A DNA stretch of 64,000 nt from an uncultured Owenweeksia sp. (GCA_937146805.1 CAKZRR010000017.1:124001-188000); one strand, 5' to 3'. Shown: positions 34,809 through 44,283, numbered from the stretch's first letter. Numbers and translations are program-made. Notes: generated by a model not told the origin, from the sequence alone.

Positions 34809-35609
34809 ATGCAAACAGCAAAAGTTACCGAGCACATTGTTGCTTGGTTAAAGGAATATGCTACCAAAGCGAATTGTAAAGGTTTTGTTATTGGTATTTC
34901 AGGTGGAATCGATTCAGCGGTAACTTCTACTCTTTGTGCTAAAACGGGCATGACTACACTTTGTGTTGAAATGCCCATTCATCAAAATCAGAGTCAGGAA
35001 ATTAGAGGAAAGACACATATAGAATGGCTTAAAAATAGCTTCGAAAATGTGGATAGTTTAGCGGTTGATTTGAGCGAAACTTTTGATGCTTTGAGCGGGG
35101 TATTGCCGCAAACAAGCAATTTCGAGCGTAGAGATTTGAGTTTGGCCAACACTAGAGCACGTCTCCGTATGACTAGTCTGTACTACATGGCTGGCATTAG
35201 AGGTTTTTTAGTGGCCGGTACTGGTAATAAGGTGGAAGATTTTGGTGTAGGTTTTTATACAAAGTATGGAGATGGAGGTGTGGATTTAAGTCCAATTGCC
35301 GATTTGTTGAAGTCTGAGGTAAAAGAATTAGCAAGTTACTTATCCATAGATAGTTCCGTTGTAAATGCAGCACCTACTGATGGTTTGTGGGGGGATGACA
35401 GAACGGATGAAGATCAGTTGGGAGCTACCTATTTAGAGCTGGAATGGGCCATGCAAAAGTATGATTTGAATGAGCCAGCGGAAAATTTTGTAGGAAGGGA
35501 GCGCGAGGTATTTGAAATTTATACTAAATTACACCGCTCTAACTTACATAAGATGCGGCCTGTACCGATATGTATTATCGAAAAAGAGTTGAGAAATAAT
35601 GTAAACTAG
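34809..35609 (+). CDS. nadE: Ammonia-dependent NAD+ synthetase
   Basis: A 266-residue N-type ATP-pyrophosphatase that makes NAD+ from nicotinic acid adenine dinucleotide and ammonia. The PP-loop is ISGGIDSAVTS, and substrate motifs are ARLRMTSLY and GTGNKVEDFGVGFYTKYGDGGVDL. The glutaminase domain of the larger form is absent, so ammonia is the nitrogen source. It lies 20 bases after the barrel gene. In flavobacteria nadE commonly neighbours gldB and gldC. Confidence 0.96.
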   Translation: MQTAKVTEHIVAWLKEYATKANCKGFVIGISGGIDSAVTSTLCAKTGMTTLCVEMPIHQNQSQEIRGKTHIEWLKNSFENVDSLAVDLSETFDALSGVLPQTSNFERRDLSLANTRARLRMTSLYYMAGIRGFLVAGTGNKVEDFGVGFYTKYGDGGVDLSPIADLLKSEVKELASYLSIDSSVVNAAPTDGLWGDDRTDEDQLGATYLELEWAMQKYDLNEPAENFVGREREVFEIYTKLHRSNLHKMRPVPICIIEKELRNNVN

Positions 35610-35697
35610 AGATGTCAGAGCCAACCAAAAAAAACCTACCTTGTTGCACCTATTATTTGGTGAAAGGAATTAATGAGGAAAAATAAAATTGCAAAGA

Positions 35698-36312
35698 ATG
35701 ATTAGATTAATACTCGCAGATGATCATGCCGTAGTGCGTAAAGGGCTTCAACTTTTTATCGGTTATGAAGATAACTTGAAATTGGTAGGCGAAGCTTCAG
35801 ATGGTGAAGAGCTGCTACAGGTTATTCAAGACCAAGAAGCAGACATTTTATTGTTGGATTTGGATATGCCGAAAATGAATGGAATTACGGCCATTCGTAA
35901 AATCAAGGAATTGGCTCCAGATTTAAAAATCATTATACTTTCGATGCATCCAGAGGATCTTTATGGAAAGACAGCCTATCAAATGGGAGCTTATGGTTAT
36001 ATGATTAAGGATGAGGAGCCTAAAAAGCTTATTGTAGCTATTAATAAAGTAGCAGCTGGCGAAAAAGTGTTTAGCGATAGCGTGTTAAACGCTAAAAAGA
36101 GAGATAAGGCTATTCGCTTAAGTCAACGCGAAATAGAGGTGTTAAAACTTCTTTCTACAGGTAAGTCTAACAAGGATATATCCGAAGAATTAGAAATTAG
36201 CGATAAAACGGTAAGTACGTATAAGCTTCGTTTGCTCAATAAAATTGGCGCGAAGTCGGTAGTAGATTTAGTGAATTTTTCTACTGCGTACCCAGAGATT
36301 CTTAATCGCTAG
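35698..36312 (+). CDS. NarL/LuxR-type response regulator
   Basis: A 204-residue two-domain regulator. The receiver domain has the acid pocket (LADDHAVVRKG), the phospho-Asp in LLLDLDMPKMNG and Lys in MIKDE. The C-terminal LuxR-type helix-turn-helix is LSQREIEVLKLLSTGKSNKDISEEL. The ATG at 35698 is preferred; no partner kinase is adjacent. A Cys-containing 24-codon open frame lies just before it. Confidence 0.93.
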   Translation: MIRLILADDHAVVRKGLQLFIGYEDNLKLVGEASDGEELLQVIQDQEADILLLDLDMPKMNGITAIRKIKELAPDLKIIILSMHPEDLYGKTAYQMGAYGYMIKDEEPKKLIVAINKVAAGEKVFSDSVLNAKKRDKAIRLSQREIEVLKLLSTGKSNKDISEELEISDKTVSTYKLRLLNKIGAKSVVDLVNFSTAYPEILNR

Positions 36313-36357
36313 TAAGCAAGACTATTTATTTTTTTAACGATGCGTACTTACATTAGC

Positions 36358-36365
36358 TACTTTTG
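36358..36365 (+). promoter_or_regulatory. -7 promoter element of der
   Basis: TACTTTTG matches TAnnTTTG, 20 bases before the GTG start of der. Confidence 0.4.
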
Positions 36366-36384
36366 CGGCTAAATTATTTTAGCA

Positions 36385-37689
36385 GTGGCAAATATTGTAG
36401 CAATCGTAGGTCGTCCCAATGTTGGTAAATCAACATTATTCAATCGGTTAACCCAAAGTCGTGAGGCCATCGTAGATTCGGTGTCGGGAGTAACAAGAGA
36501 TCGTATTTACGGTAAGTTTGATTGGTCTGGAAGAGATTTTTCGGTAATTGATACCGGAGGTTACGTTATTGGTTCGGACGATATCTTTGAAGAAGAGATT
36601 AGAAAACAGGTGATATTGGCTATGGATGAGGCTAATATTATTGTTTTTGTAGTGGATGCGGATGAAGGCATTACTGGAATGGATCAAGAAGTGGCTGCTA
36701 TGCTGCGTAAAAATAAAAAGCCCGTATTATTAGTCGCCAATAAGGTGGATAACGCCATGAGGCAAACCCAATCGGCCGAATTTTATGGTCTAGGTTTGGG
36801 AGAAATTTACAATATATCGGCAATCAATGGGTCAGGAACAGGCGAGCTACTAGATAAAATTGTAGAAGAATTACCAGATGATGTTGAGGAAGAAGACTTA
36901 AAGCTTCCGCGTATTGCGGTAGTTGGCAGGCCTAATGTTGGTAAATCCTCTTTTATTAACGCCCTTACGGGAGAAGAAAGAAACATCGTAACCGATATTG
37001 CAGGTACTACTCGCGACTCTATTAATACGCGCTACAAGCTTTTTGGTAAAGATTTTATACTGGTAGATACTGCGGGTGTTCGTAAGAAAACCAAGGTTCA
37101 CGAAAACTTGGAGTTTTACTCGGTAATGCGTTCTGTTCGTGCTATCGAAAATTCGGATGTATGTGTGTTGATACTGGATGCCACAAGAGGTGTTGAAAGT
37201 CAGGATTTGTCCATTTTTGGATTGGCCGAAAAGAATAAAAAAGGGATTGTTATTTTAGTGAATAAATGGGATCTAATTGAAAAAGATCATAAGACTGCTG
37301 AAAAGTTTAAATCTTTGATTATTAAAAAATTAGAGCCATTTACGGATTTACCAGTCATCTTTGTATCGGTGCTAAATAAGCAGCGCATATTTCAAGCCAT
37401 TGAAGAGGCTATGAGAGTGTATGAAAGAAGAGAGCAGCACATTGCAACCAGTAAGTTAAATGATTTGATGCTGCCCATCATTGAAGCTATGCCACCGCCC
37501 GCTCTAAAGGGTAAATACGTAAAAATAAAATTTTGCACTCAGTTGCCTACACAAACACCTTCGTTTGCCTTTTTTGCTAATTTGCCGCAGTACGTTAAGG
37601 AGCCTTATAAGCGATTTTTAGAGAACAAGCTTCGCGAAAATTTCGATTTCACGGGTGTTCCGGTTCAAATTTACCTTCGTAAAAAGTAG
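36385..37689 (+). CDS. der: Ribosome biogenesis GTPase Der (EngA)
   Basis: A 434-residue tandem-GTPase for 50S assembly. The two G domains begin [13 protein letters not shown] and [13 protein letters not shown]; each has a G3 (DTGG, DTAG) and an NKVD/NKWD motif, and a C-terminal KH-like domain ([12 protein letters not shown]) follows. The start is GTG at 36385, giving MANIVAIVG; no ATG fits. It is convergent with gldA, 26 bases apart. Confidence 0.96.
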   Translation: MANIVAIVGRPNVGKSTLFNRLTQSREAIVDSVSGVTRDRIYGKFDWSGRDFSVIDTGGYVIGSDDIFEEEIRKQVILAMDEANIIVFVVDADEGITGMDQEVAAMLRKNKKPVLLVANKVDNAMRQTQSAEFYGLGLGEIYNISAINGSGTGELLDKIVEELPDDVEEEDLKLPRIAVVGRPNVGKSSFINALTGEERNIVTDIAGTTRDSINTRYKLFGKDFILVDTAGVRKKTKVHENLEFYSVMRSVRAIENSDVCVLILDATRGVESQDLSIFGLAEKNKKGIVILVNKWDLIEKDHKTAEKFKSLIIKKLEPFTDLPVIFVSVLNKQRIFQAIEEAMRVYERREQHIATSKLNDLMLPIIEAMPPPALKGKYVKIKFCTQLPTQTPSFAFFANLPQYVKEPYKRFLENKLRENFDFTGVPVQIYLRKK

Positions 37690-37715
37690 AAAACCTAAGA
37701 GCTAATTGAGGTTTC

Positions 37716-38615
37716 TTACTTCTCCGTGAGTTGTTGAAAAATTTGCTCTAATTTTTGTTCCTCTTGTTTTATTTCTAAAACCGCTGCTTGCTGTGATACG
37801 GCATGGTTAAATATAGAAGCTCTGATGTCTATTCCAGGCATGGACTCAAAAAGCCATTTGGTTGCAGATACCTTTTTTAAGGCTTTTACACCAGCAATAG
37901 CGCTTAGTTCTTTTTGTTCTAACTTCCTGTCAAACTCCACCACAAATACTTTATCGCTTTGAGTGGTTTTTAAGTCAGAGGTAGGTTTGTCCGTTACAAT
38001 TTTGCCGTTATTAATGATAATAACCCTGTCACATAGCAGTTCCACTTCTTGCATAATGTGAGTAGAAAGCATTATCGTTTTGCTGGCACCAATTTCTTTA
38101 ATAACGTCACGTATTTCGGCCAGTTGATTGGGGTCTAAACCAGTGGTGGGTTCATCCAATATAAGTACTTCGGGGTTGTGTAAAAGGGCGGCTGCTAAAC
38201 CCGTTCGTTGACGATAACCTTTTGATAGTTGAGAAAGTTTTTTGTGGCTTTCTTTTGTGAGTCCCACTTTGTCAATTATCTCATTAATACTTTCTCTTGG
38301 AGCTTTGTAAATGCCTGCCATAAAAGCTAGATACTCACGTACATACATCTCTAAATAGAGGGGGTTGTGCTCGGGCAAGTAGCCTACCTTTTTTCGGATA
38401 GCAATACTGTCTTCCATTACATCCATCCCGCAAACTTTGGCGCTGCCACTACTTTGTGGGAGGTAGCAAGTTAAAATTTTCATCATGGTTGATTTTCCGG
38501 CACCGTTAGGGCCTAAAAATCCTACTATTTCACCACTTCCAATTTTAAAGCTTACTTGGTCAAGCGCCTTTTGCTCCCCGTATATTTTGCTAATATTTTT
38601 TACTTCTATCGACAT
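37716..38615 (-). CDS. gldA: Gliding motility ABC transporter ATPase GldA
   Basis: A 299-residue ABC ATPase. Walker A is FLGPNGAGKST, the signature is LSKGYRQRTGLA, and Walker B is VLILDEPTTGLDP. KKVGYLPEHNPLYLEMYVREYL is a strong GldA-type stretch. GldA works with GldF and GldG as an ABC exporter needed for gliding; these partners are not in the window, as is common in flavobacteria. Confidence 0.9.
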   Translation of the reverse strand: MSIEVKNISKIYGEQKALDQVSFKIGSGEIVGFLGPNGAGKSTMMKILTCYLPQSSGSAKVCGMDVMEDSIAIRKKVGYLPEHNPLYLEMYVREYLAFMAGIYKAPRESINEIIDKVGLTKESHKKLSQLSKGYRQRTGLAAALLHNPEVLILDEPTTGLDPNQLAEIRDVIKEIGASKTIMLSTHIMQEVELLCDRVIIINNGKIVTDKPTSDLKTTQSDKVFVVEFDRKLEQKELSAIAGVKALKKVSATKWLFESMPGIDIRASIFNHAVSQQAAVLEIKQEEQKLEQIFQQLTEK

Positions 38616-38801
38616 GCTGCTATTTCTGCGCGCTAAGCTAAAAATTAATGCCCACTTTGCTTATTTATTTGTACTGATATACTTGGTTAATATTGCTCAG
38701 TAACCAGAAATTTAGCTCTTAATTTTGCTTAAGTTTGAACGCTTAAAAATGAGATGGGTGTGGTGTTCAAGTTTAAAGAAAAGGCGCTAGTTTACTAAAG
38801 C

Positions 38802-39746
38802 ATGCAAGGTGTTATTCAAAAATCTACAGGTAGTTGGTATCAAGTAAAAACCAGTAACCACCAATTGGTGGAGTGCCGTATTGTGGGTAAGTTGCGCTTA
38901 AGCGGAATTAAAAGTACCAACCCGGTGGCCGTAGGTGATGTGGTAGAATTTGAATTGGAAAATGGTGCGGAAACGGGTATCATAAAAAAGATACTGCCTC
39001 GTAAAAACTACATTATTCGTAAATCTGTAAACCTTGCCAAGCAAACGCAAATTATTGCAGCAAACTTAGATCAGGCCGTACTGATTGTTACTCTTGATTT
39101 CCCTAAGACCTTTCCACGGTTTATTGATCGATTTTTGGTTACGGCCGAGGCGTATAGCATTCCGGCAACGGTAGTTTTTAATAAGGTTGATTTATATGAT
39201 GAAAACTTACTAAATGATTTGGAGTTTTATACGCTAGTATATCAAAATGCAGGTTACCAAGTATTGCATACTTCGGTGCCAGATGATTTTGGTTTGGCGG
39301 ATTTTAAGCAGATTTTAAAGGATAAAACAAGCTTATTGAGCGGACATTCAGGGGTGGGTAAATCTACTCTAATCAATACGATTGAACCAAAGTTAGATTT
39401 AAAGACATCCTTTATTTCAGATTCGCATCATCAAGGCCAGCACACTACTACTTTTGCCGAAATGTTTGCTTTAAGTTTTGGCGGAAATATAATTGATACC
39501 CCAGGAATAAAGGGCTTTGGTTTGGTGGAAATGGAGCAGGAAGAGATTGGTGACTACTTTCCAGAAATACTGGCGTTAAAAAGTGCCTGTAAATTTAATA
39601 ATTGCTTACACTTAAACGAGCCGCAGTGTGCGGTGAAGGAAGCTGCTGAGGAAGGAACTTTTGCCTTTACCCGTTACGAGAGTTACCTTAGTTTTGTAAG
39701 CGGAAATGAAGAAGATAATTTTAGAAAAGATATTTATGCAAATTAA
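38802..39746 (+). CDS. rsgA: Ribosome small subunit GTPase RsgA
   Basis: A 314-residue circularly permuted GTPase for 30S maturation. The G4 motif NKVD precedes the P-loop LLSGHSGVGKSTLIN, followed by the switch (TTTFAEMFAL) and G3 DTPGIKGF. An N-terminal OB-fold and a C-terminal zinc cluster (CKFNNCLHLNEPQC) are visible. The end overlaps the acid phosphatase gene by 11 bases. Confidence 0.95.
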   Translation: MQGVIQKSTGSWYQVKTSNHQLVECRIVGKLRLSGIKSTNPVAVGDVVEFELENGAETGIIKKILPRKNYIIRKSVNLAKQTQIIAANLDQAVLIVTLDFPKTFPRFIDRFLVTAEAYSIPATVVFNKVDLYDENLLNDLEFYTLVYQNAGYQVLHTSVPDDFGLADFKQILKDKTSLLSGHSGVGKSTLINTIEPKLDLKTSFISDSHHQGQHTTTFAEMFALSFGGNIIDTPGIKGFGLVEMEQEEIGDYFPEILALKSACKFNNCLHLNEPQCAVKEAAEEGTFAFTRYESYLSFVSGNEEDNFRKDIYAN

Positions 39747-40578
39747 AAAATGGAGTGCATTAGTACTCGGAGCTACACTTTTAGTGGGAGCTTGTGGAAC
39801 ACAAAAAAGCAACACTCAAACAGAAGTGAAACCCGAACCTATTTCGGATCACCTTGTAAATAGTACACTTTGGTTTCAACGATCGTATGAGGCCAAGTAT
39901 ACTTTTGAGCAAGCTTATAGGCATGCGGGCACCTTGTTGGAACAAAATGTACAGCGTGCGGCTAGCAGAGGAAGACGAATGGCGGTTATCATAGATTTGG
40001 ACGAAACCGTATTGGATAACAGTCCTTATGAGGCGCGGCTAGTTGTAAATAACGAAAGTTACAACGAGGAATCTTGGGCTAAGTGGGTGAACGAACGATC
40101 GGCTGCTGTTTTGCCTGGGGTAATTCACTTCATTAAAAAGGCAGAAGCGTTGGGCGTAGAGGTTTTTTATGTGTCAAACCGTTCGGTTGATTTAATGGAA
40201 CCCACCTTAGATAACCTAATTCAACAAGGCTTACCCTTTGCGGATGGCGAGCATATTTTGCTAAAAGAAGGAGATTCAGATAAAACCGAGCGAAGAGAAC
40301 GTATAAAGCAAACTCACAGAGTGGTATTGGTTGTTGGTGATCAGATGGAGGATTTTATGTTGGAATATACTCAAATATATGACGAGGCTACGAGCGATGG
40401 GTCAGACCGAGCGCCTATATCAGGAGTAGATTCATTGAGTCAGTATTTTGTGATTTTGCCAAACCCAATGTACGGTTCTTTTGAGCGCTCTACCTATAAT
40501 GGTAATTCGGTGAGTGAAGCGGAGAAAATGGAGTATAGAAAGCGTGCTTTAAATGTAAACAGGAAAATGAAGCAGTGA
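39736..40578 (+). CDS. Class C acid phosphatase lipoprotein (e(P4) family)
   Basis: A 280-residue HAD-superfamily 5'-nucleotidase. The lipoprotein signal is GATLLVGACGT, and the catalytic motif is MAVIIDLDETVLDNSPYE (DxDxT). Later SNRS and VGDQMEDFM are motifs 2 and 4. Family members dephosphorylate nucleotides (including NMN) at the outer membrane to permit uptake. The ATG at 39736 overlaps the rsgA end by 11 bases; the extended frame to 39706 would lie deeper in rsgA. Confidence 0.93.
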   Translation: MQIKKWSALVLGATLLVGACGTQKSNTQTEVKPEPISDHLVNSTLWFQRSYEAKYTFEQAYRHAGTLLEQNVQRAASRGRRMAVIIDLDETVLDNSPYEARLVVNNESYNEESWAKWVNERSAAVLPGVIHFIKKAEALGVEVFYVSNRSVDLMEPTLDNLIQQGLPFADGEHILLKEGDSDKTERRERIKQTHRVVLVVGDQMEDFMLEYTQIYDEATSDGSDRAPISGVDSLSQYFVILPNPMYGSFERSTYNGNSVSEAEKMEYRKRALNVNRKMKQ

Positions 40579-41027
40579 GAGCGTTACTACAGAGGGTTTC
40601 GGGTGCATCAGTGCTGATTGATACTACTGAAAAGCAAGAGATAGGCTGTGGATTAGTGGTGTTAGTGGGTATTGAAGAAGCGGATAGTGAGGAAGATATT
40701 ATTTGGCTAATCAAGAAAATAATGACTTTGCGAATTTTTCGTGATGTTGATGGTAAAATGAACCTTTCGGTGAAGGATATTGATGGGGATCTTTTGGTAG
40801 TAAGCCAGTTTACCCTACATGCATCTACCCGTAAAGGAAATCGACCAAGTTTTATTAAAGCAGCTAAGCCAGAGCAAGCCGTTCCTTTGTATCTCAAATT
40901 TATTGAGGAGTGCAAAATTCATTTCCCGAAAGGGGTGAGAACTGGAAAGTTTGGCGCTAATATGGAGATAACTTTAACCAACGATGGGCCAGTAACCATT
41001 TGGCTAGACAGTAAAAACAGGGAGTAA
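40575..41027 (+). CDS. dtd: D-aminoacyl-tRNA deacylase
   Basis: A 150-residue enzyme that hydrolyses D-aminoacyl-tRNA and so protects translation. VSQFTLHASTRKGNRPSF and the C-terminal ANMEITLTNDGPVTIWL hold the two active-site sections. It starts with GTG overlapping the previous TGA by three bases, which implies coupling. Its stop overlaps the next ATG (TAATG). Confidence 0.96.
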   Translation: MRALLQRVSGASVLIDTTEKQEIGCGLVVLVGIEEADSEEDIIWLIKKIMTLRIFRDVDGKMNLSVKDIDGDLLVVSQFTLHASTRKGNRPSFIKAAKPEQAVPLYLKFIEECKIHFPKGVRTGKFGANMEITLTNDGPVTIWLDSKNRE

Positions 41028-41359
41028 TGGCAGAGGGAATAAAGGAGATGCAAAAGGTAGTGGATGATTGGATTAATAATCACGGGGTACGGTATTTTAA
41101 TGAACTTACTAATATGGCCCAGCTTACCGAAGAGGTAGGTGAAGTGGCTCGGATTATAGCACGCAGGTATGGGGAGCAAAGCGAAAAAGAAAGTGATAAG
41201 AGTAAAGACTTAGGTGAAGAACTGGCCGATGTTCTTTTTGTAACGCTTTGTTTAGCAAACCAAACAGGTGTAGATTTACAAGGCGCTTTTGACAAAAAAA
41301 TGGAGGTGAAAACCAAGCGCGATCACGATAGGCATCAAAATAACAGTAAGCTAAAATAA
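41027..41359 (+). CDS. MazG-like nucleotide pyrophosphohydrolase
   Basis: A 110-residue all-alpha pyrophosphatase. LTEEVGEVARIIARRYGE and DLGEELADVLFVTLCLANQTGVDL provide the acidic metal residues (EExxE and ExxD) of the MazG fold. It is short, so it resembles the single-domain family rather than full MazG. The substrate (a house-cleaning non-canonical NTP) is inferred from family. It is the last gene of the rsgA-phosphatase-dtd-mazG operon. Confidence 0.9.
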   Translation: MAEGIKEMQKVVDDWINNHGVRYFNELTNMAQLTEEVGEVARIIARRYGEQSEKESDKSKDLGEELADVLFVTLCLANQTGVDLQGAFDKKMEVKTKRDHDRHQNNSKLK

Positions 41360-41369
41360 ACTCTTAGAT

Positions 41370-42113
41370 CTAAGATTGATGCACAGCTTTTGCAATTTGC
41401 TTTATGAGCTTTGGATTTTTTTCGGTAGCATTTCCTATAACCACAATATCGGCCCCAGCTAAACAAACTTCACGCGCCATTTCGGGTGTTTTAATACCTC
41501 CACCAATAATTATTGGTGTTGAAACAGAGGCTCTTACTTGGTTAATCATTTGAGTGCTAACGGGTTTGTCTGCGCCCGATCCGCCATCTAAATAAGTGAG
41601 TTTTTGACCCAGCATTTCTCCAGCCATAGCGGTACAAGCTGCAATTTCACCTTTGTTATAAGGTATAGGAAAGCTGCCGCTCATGTAAGAGGCGGTGGTT
41701 GCTTTTCCACAATCTACCAGTAAATAGCCAGTGGCTAAAGGCTCTAATTTTGCTTGTTTTATATAAGGTGCAGAAATCACGTGGCTGCCAATCAATAATT
41801 CGGGGTTGCGACCCGAGATTAAGGATAAAAACAAAATGGCATCTGCTTTATCAGAAATTTGAAGGATGCTGCCAGGGAATATAATAACGGGAACATCGGT
41901 AAGTTTTTTGATTTTTGAAATACAGGTATCCAGGGCATCCTTAATTAAAAGGCTTCCGCCTAAAAAAATAAGATCAGCTTTGGCGCTATTAATTTGTTCA
42001 ATAATAGCCTCCAGTTCGGCATCATTTGGCGTGTCAGGGTCAATAAGCACGGCCAATTGCTTGCGTTTTTCGCTATGCGCCTGATATATTTTATCGAGAA
42101 TTTTTGTTGCCAT
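41370..42113 (-). CDS. Geranylgeranylglyceryl phosphate synthase (PcrB/GGGPS)
   Basis: A 247-residue TIM-barrel prenyltransferase that ether-links a prenyl diphosphate to glycerol-1-phosphate. The family motifs are LIDPDTP, FPGSILQIS, YLDGGSGADKPV and IIGGGIKTPEM, covering the glycerol phosphate and phosphate sites. The length fits the group II enzymes present in some Bacteroidota. In this window it complements the UbiA prenyltransferase at 23.6 kb and the mevalonate genes. Product chain length cannot be read. Confidence 0.93.
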   Translation of the reverse strand: MATKILDKIYQAHSEKRKQLAVLIDPDTPNDAELEAIIEQINSAKADLIFLGGSLLIKDALDTCISKIKKLTDVPVIIFPGSILQISDKADAILFLSLISGRNPELLIGSHVISAPYIKQAKLEPLATGYLLVDCGKATTASYMSGSFPIPYNKGEIAACTAMAGEMLGQKLTYLDGGSGADKPVSTQMINQVRASVSTPIIIGGGIKTPEMAREVCLAGADIVVIGNATEKNPKLIKQIAKAVHQS

Positions 42114-42124
42114 ATTTCAATGCA

Positions 42125-42132
42125 CAAACCTA
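42125..42132 (-). promoter_or_regulatory. -7 promoter element of the GGGPS gene
   Basis: The minus strand reads TAGGTTTG (TAnnTTTG), 11 bases before the ATG at 42113; no well-placed -33 TTG is seen. Confidence 0.35.
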
Positions 42133-42163
42133 AAAAAGTAATTAGATAAGTTAGGAGATAATT

Positions 42164-42817
42164 TTAGAGGATTGCAGCGGCTGTATTTTCCCATCCGTAT
42201 GTGAGGTAAACGGGGTGTAAATAGTCAAAGAAAAGTTGCGCTTGCTGTGGTCCTTTATCATTATTTTGGATTAAGGCGGTGGTTTCTTGCGGATGTTTTA
42301 AATCAAAAGGTTGTACGTGGAGCTGTTTGATAAAATCGAGCTTACGGTTTCCGGTAATTTTTACAAGGCACTCTTTGGCTCCCCAATAATGTGTTAGGTG
42401 AGCTAAGGTTTCTTTGGCGTGCAAACTTTTTTCCTCGGCTGGGCGTATAAATTTTGGAGCAATACGCGCAATTTGCTCACGTTCCAGTTCTAAGTCAATT
42501 CCAACGGCCTGCTTAGAGCTTACAATAACACCTGCAAAACCTTTGGTGTGTGATACTGAAATGTGAGGGCCATTTTCTAAAAAAGGTTTTCCTTCTGAGT
42601 TGTAAAGCAATTGACGGGTTTCGCCAAAAATGTTTTTAACGCTATGTCTTACGGCTAAAAATTCTTTACGTTTCAGCTCTTTAGTGAAACTGTGATAACG
42701 GCTTTCATCACTTTTACTGAGGTTAATTTCAGACATAAGCTCACCTTCACTTTCGGCTATTTGCCATAAAACTATGGAGGTATGTGGGTTGGGTTTAATA
42801 CGCTTGAAAAGTGGCAT
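42164..42817 (-). CDS. Sfp-type 4'-phosphopantetheinyl transferase
   Basis: A 217-residue transferase that activates carrier proteins by adding the phosphopantetheine arm. The magnesium motif is AVGIDLELERE and the second motif is HYWGAKECLVKITG. SVSHTKGFAGVIVS is the conserved SxSHs region. Since no AcpS is visible here, it may serve fatty acid synthesis or secondary metabolism. It is divergent from ahcY. Confidence 0.9.
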   Translation of the reverse strand: MPLFKRIKPNPHTSIVLWQIAESEGELMSEINLSKSDESRYHSFTKELKRKEFLAVRHSVKNIFGETRQLLYNSEGKPFLENGPHISVSHTKGFAGVIVSSKQAVGIDLELEREQIARIAPKFIRPAEEKSLHAKETLAHLTHYWGAKECLVKITGNRKLDFIKQLHVQPFDLKHPQETTALIQNNDKGPQQAQLFFDYLHPVYLTYGWENTAAAIL

Positions 42818-42836
42818 TCAAATAACTAATTCAATT

Positions 42837-42865
42837 TTGTGAATCAATAAGTTGCGGTATCTTTG
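42837..42865 (+). promoter_or_regulatory. Promoter of ahcY
   Basis: TTG at 42837-42839 and TATCTTTG at 42858-42865 are 18 bases apart, a full match to the Bacteroidota consensus. The ATG is 36 bases further. Confidence 0.6.
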
Positions 42866-42900
42866 CAGCCGTAAAATATCGAATTTAAAAGAATACAAAT

Positions 42901-44211
42901 ATGAGTAATGCAGTAGCAAGCTACGTACCCTACAAAGTTAAAGACATTTCCTTAGCTGAGTATGGAAGAATGGAAATTGAATTGGCCGAAGCGGAAATGC
43001 CAGGTTTAATGTCGCTTCGCGCTGAGTATGGTGCGTCTAAGCCATTAGCAGGAGCACGTATTGCAGGATGTTTACACATGACGATTCAAACGGCTGTTTT
43101 GATTGAAACTTTAGTTGAGCTAGGTGCAGATGTTACTTGGTCATCATGTAATATTTTTTCAACTCAAGATCACGCGGCAGCGGCCATCGCAGCAGCTGGT
43201 ATCCCCGTTTATGCTTGGAAAGGGATGAGCGATGAGGAGTTTGACTGGTGTATTGAGCAAACATTATGGTTTGGCGAAGATCGCAAGCCATTAAATATGA
43301 TTTTGGATGACGGTGGCGATTTAACCAATATGGTATTAGATCGTTTTCCTGAGTTGGTGCCAGAGGTAAAAGGTCTTTCGGAAGAAACTACTACAGGTGT
43401 TCACCGTTTGGTGGAACGCGAAAATAACGGTACGCTGCCAATGCCTGCTATTAACGTAAACGATTCGGTAACCAAATCAAAGTTTGATAATAAATACGGC
43501 TGTAAAGAATCATTGGTAGATGCTATTCGTAGAGCTACTGATGTTATGATGGCGGGTAAAGTTGCTGTTGTAGCTGGTTATGGAGATGTAGGTAAAGGTT
43601 CAGCGGCTTCATTGCGCGGTGCAGGTGCTCGTGTAATTGTTACTGAGATTGACCCGATTTGCGCTTTGCAGGCTGCTATGGACGGATTTGAAGTTAAAAA
43701 GATGAAGGATGCCGTATCTGAAGCCAATATTGTAGTAACAACAACTGGAAATAAAGATATTATTACAGGAAGCCACTTTGCTAAAATGAAGGATAAAACC
43801 ATCGTTTGTAACATTGGTCATTTTGATAATGAAATTGATGTAAACTGGTTGAACGAAAACGCAAGCAAAAAAGAAGTAAAGCCTCAGGTAGATTTATACA
43901 ATTTAAATGGGGTTGATATTATTTTGTTGGCCGAAGGAAGATTAGTAAACCTAGGTTGCGCAACTGGCCACCCTAGTTTTGTGATGTCTAACTCATTCAC
44001 CAATCAAACGTTAGCCCAGTTAGAAATTTGGACTAACGGAGCCGCTTATGAGAATAAGGTATATATGTTGCCTAAACATTTGGATGAAAAGGTGGCCCGT
44101 TTACACTTGTCTAAAATTGGCGTAGAGTTGGATGAGCTAAGCCCTGACCAAGCCGAGTATATTGGTGTGCCGCAAAACGGACCATTTAAACCAGAATACT
44201 ATCGCTATTAA
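42901..44211 (+). CDS. ahcY: Adenosylhomocysteinase
   Basis: A 436-residue NAD+-dependent enzyme that splits S-adenosylhomocysteine to adenosine and homocysteine, relieving methyltransferase inhibition. Substrate-domain residues are in [18 protein letters not shown], and the NAD loop is [15 protein letters not shown]. The C-terminus KPEYYRY, with conserved Lys-Tyr, completes the active site of the neighbouring subunit. It ends with a strong terminator and is a single-gene unit. Confidence 0.97.
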   Translation: MSNAVASYVPYKVKDISLAEYGRMEIELAEAEMPGLMSLRAEYGASKPLAGARIAGCLHMTIQTAVLIETLVELGADVTWSSCNIFSTQDHAAAAIAAAGIPVYAWKGMSDEEFDWCIEQTLWFGEDRKPLNMILDDGGDLTNMVLDRFPELVPEVKGLSEETTTGVHRLVERENNGTLPMPAINVNDSVTKSKFDNKYGCKESLVDAIRRATDVMMAGKVAVVAGYGDVGKGSAASLRGAGARVIVTEIDPICALQAAMDGFEVKKMKDAVSEANIVVTTTGNKDIITGSHFAKMKDKTIVCNIGHFDNEIDVNWLNENASKKEVKPQVDLYNLNGVDIILLAEGRLVNLGCATGHPSFVMSNSFTNQTLAQLEIWTNGAAYENKVYMLPKHLDEKVARLHLSKIGVELDELSPDQAEYIGVPQNGPFKPEYYRY

Positions 44212-44240
44212 TTAGTAAAAAAAATATAAGTATTTGATCC

Positions 44241-44283
44241 AAAGGTGTTCTTATTAAAAAAATAAGAACACCTTTATTTTTTT
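44241..44283 (+). terminator. Strong terminator after ahcY
   Basis: A 15-base stem (AAAGGTGTTCTTATT with AATAAGAACACCTTT) is followed by a run of T residues, 30 bases after the ahcY stop. Confidence 0.92.

Noticed and set aside
37690-37715. AAACCT/AGGTTT hairpin as terminator between der and gldA
   Set aside because: The stem is only six or seven bases with a long loop and no clear T run.
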